Shown: piece by piece, positions 61,224 to 64,000 of the stretch
Layout of the letters: each line of letters starts with the position of its first letter
Numbering within the stretch: the stretch's first letter is position 1
Source of the DNA: Piscinibacter caeni
Lineage (GTDB): Bacteria > Pseudomonadota > Gammaproteobacteria > Burkholderiales > Burkholderiaceae_C
Assembly: GCA_003265685.1 (NCBI GenBank)
Contig: QJOU01000028.1
Location: 1 to 64,000, forward strand
DNA length: 64,000 bases
Direction of reading: 5' to 3'
The notes under the pieces: generated by a model
What the model was told of the DNA's origin: nothing
What the model saw: the letters and a program-made list of their open reading frames with translations, nothing else
Database searches by the model: none
Translations under genes and position numbers: made by a program

Positions 61224-62272
61224 TCACGCCGTCTCGCCGGCGCCATGGGGCGAGTCCTTCTCTGCGGGAGAGCGTGTGCGGGGGCGCCGGCGGTAGCGCG
61301 CGAACTGCTGGTCCGCCAGCACGCCGACCAGGATGACGGAGCCCATCACCGCGAAGTTCAGCGAGCTCGGGATGCCCAGCAGGTTCACCAGGTTCTGCAG
61401 GATCTGCAGCAGGATCGTGCCGAGCACGACGCCGATCACCGAGCCTTCCCCGCCGCGCAGCGAGAAGCCGCCGAGCACGGCCGCGGCGATCGCGTACAGC
61501 TCGTAGAAGTTGCCGTGCACGGCCGGGGAGATCGAGCGCGTGTACATCGCGAGCAGGATCGCGTTGACGGCGGTCAGCCCGCAGCAGATGACGTAGGCCG
61601 CGATCGTGATGCGGGCGGTGGCGATGCCCGAGTAGCGCGCCGCCTCCTCGTTCTTGCCGATCGCGTACAGGTAGCGCCCCAGCACCGAGCGGTGCAGCAC
61701 CACGCCGGCGACCAGCGTGACGACCGCCAGCACGATCAGCGTGTGCGGCACGGCGAGGGTCGGCCCGTCGTGGCCGAACAGGCGCGCGAGCGGCGCGAAG
61801 ATCTCGCTGCGCCCGGCCGTCAGCCACTCGAGCGTGGGGAAGCTCGCGCCGAAGCCGAAGCCGACGGTGGCGTCCTCGGTGTAGTAGCGCGCCATGCCGC
61901 GGTAGATCAGCAGCGCGCACAGCGTCACGACGAAGGGCTGCAGCCCGACCTTGGCCACCAGCGTGCCGTGCACCAGCCCCATCAGCATGCCCGCGGCGAC
62001 GACGAGCAGCATCGCCACGCCCCAATGCACCTCGGCGTTGACGATCAGGTCGATGAACAGCACGCCCAGCAGCGCGACGACTGCGCCCACCGACAGCTCG
62101 ATGCCGCCGACCAGGATGACGAAGGCCTGCGCGATGGCGATGATGCCGAACATGCCGATCTGGTTGGCCGTGTTCGAGATGTTCGCCGCGAGCAGGAAGC
62201 GTGGGTTGATGAGGGCCACGATCGTGCCCACCACCAGGATCAGCACGAGCAGGCCGATGTCCTTCTTGAAGA

Positions 62273-62276
<4 letters not shown>
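61224..62276 (-). CDS. Sugar ABC transporter permease (RbsC-like)
   Basis: A 350-residue inner-membrane permease with about ten helices of the ribose/xylose type: AQAFVILVGGIELSVGAVVALLGV, VVTLCALLIYRGMAR, YAIGKNEEAARYSGI and AVLGGFSLRGGEGSVIGVVLG are family signatures. It starts with GTG at 62276, overlapping the ATPase stop (GTGA). C-terminal Arg-rich tail of about 25 residues. Sugar unknown. Confidence 0.92.
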
Positions 62277-63796
<1,520 letters not shown>

Positions 63797-63809
63797 CGCC
63801 GGCCCGGGC

Positions 63810-64000
63810 TCACTTGCCCATCATCTGCTTCAGTCCGGCCGTGAAGGCGTCGACGTTGGACTTGTCGATCACCTTGCCCGGCACGATGATGATGCCGTCC
63901 TTCGGCACGCCGGACTTGTTGCCGTCCAGGTAGGCCGCCATCAGCTTCATGCCGCGGTAGCCCCACTCGTAGGGCTGCTGCACGACGGTGCCGACGATGC
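63810..64000 (-). CDS. Sugar ABC transporter substrate-binding protein, C-terminal part
   Basis: The last 62 residues of a periplasmic binding protein of the RbsB type; the rest lies beyond the right edge. Visible blocks are GTVVQQPYEWGYRGMKLM, a helix AAYLDGN, and the end KVIDKSNVDAFTAGLKQMMGK. The QQPYEWGY motif is typical of ribose/galactose-family binding proteins. The gene order binding protein > ATPase > permease with short or overlapping joints shows one operon. Confidence 0.88.
   Translation of the reverse strand, partial: IVGTVVQQPYEWGYRGMKLMAAYLDGNKSGVPKDGIIIVPGKVIDKSNVDAFTAGLKQMMGK

Noticed and set aside
60925-61296. A 123-codon frame in the gap before the sugar transporter
   Set aside because: Pro/Arg/Ser-rich, contains the operon terminator hairpin inside it, and has no Shine-Dalgarno.

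Overview
The window is about 64 kb of very GC-rich, densely packed bacterial chromosome. Gene content (YaeQ, Bug-family binding protein, RarA, LolA next to FtsK, a DUF985 cupin, a Liv-type ABC transporter) and codon use point to a betaproteobacterium of the order Burkholderiales, in the Rubrivivax/Leptothrix/Caldimonas neighbourhood. That placement is inference from gene families. I see no integrase, transposase, phage module, plasmid gene, CRISPR array or rRNA. The only RNA gene is a tRNA-Leu(CAA). This looks like ordinary core chromosome with several small oddities, not a genomic island.

Layout. 1-6.7 kb: tail of an unknown protein, an acyl-CoA ligase coupled to a TPR-methyltransferase, then a minus-strand chain GNAT > prolyl oligopeptidase > DUF924 whose members overlap by 4 bases, and yaeQ. 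6.7-15.3 kb: voltage-gated K+ channel with a zinc-ribbon tail, Gfo/Idh/MocA oxidoreductase, glutathione reductase, a coiled-coil secreted protein, oligopeptidase A (prlC), and a four-PAS hybrid histidine kinase. 15.3-25 kb: a cold-shock gene with a terminator-like hairpin inside its leader, a TPR-GGDEF diguanylate cyclase, a core-type methionine synthase, an outer-membrane barrel, a 46-aa cysteine-rich protein coupled to a DUF985 cupin, a 2OG-Fe dioxygenase, a lipoprotein S9 peptidase, an SDR and a Tim44-like protein. 25-31 kb: an RsgA-type GTPase with a 400-base structured leader containing a short upstream ORF, a DUF4010/MgtC membrane protein that appears to start with CTG, a beta-CASP metallohydrolase and an intradiol dioxygenase. 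31-39.7 kb: ftsK-lolA-rarA and livHMGF. 39.7-48 kb: Bug protein, ferredoxin-type reductase, epimerase, a degenerate S1C protease, cytochrome c, rhomboid, tRNA-Leu, cysM-nudix-tusA and a degenerate 2-hydroxyacid dehydrogenase. 48-64 kb: valS, S41 peptidase, OmpR-type regulator, DUF4397 lipoprotein, guaC, patatin, uvrD, three small unknown or weakly known genes, and a sugar ABC transporter running off the right edge.

How genes work together. Tight operons are marked by GTGA/ATGA stop-start overlaps at nine junctions, counting one CTGA. Clear functional sets are livHMGF (branched-chain amino-acid type uptake, no binding protein adjacent), binding protein-ATPase-permease for a sugar, and cysM-nudix-tusA (sulfur assimilation and transfer). 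Several convergent pairs have both stop codons lying in the two arms of one hairpin.

Most worth a second look: the uORF/hairpin leader of the RsgA-type gene, the leader hairpin of the cold-shock gene, the tiny Cys4 protein, the CTG start, and two conserved-looking proteins whose catalytic residues are missing. None of these is demonstrated to be a new system; they are leads.
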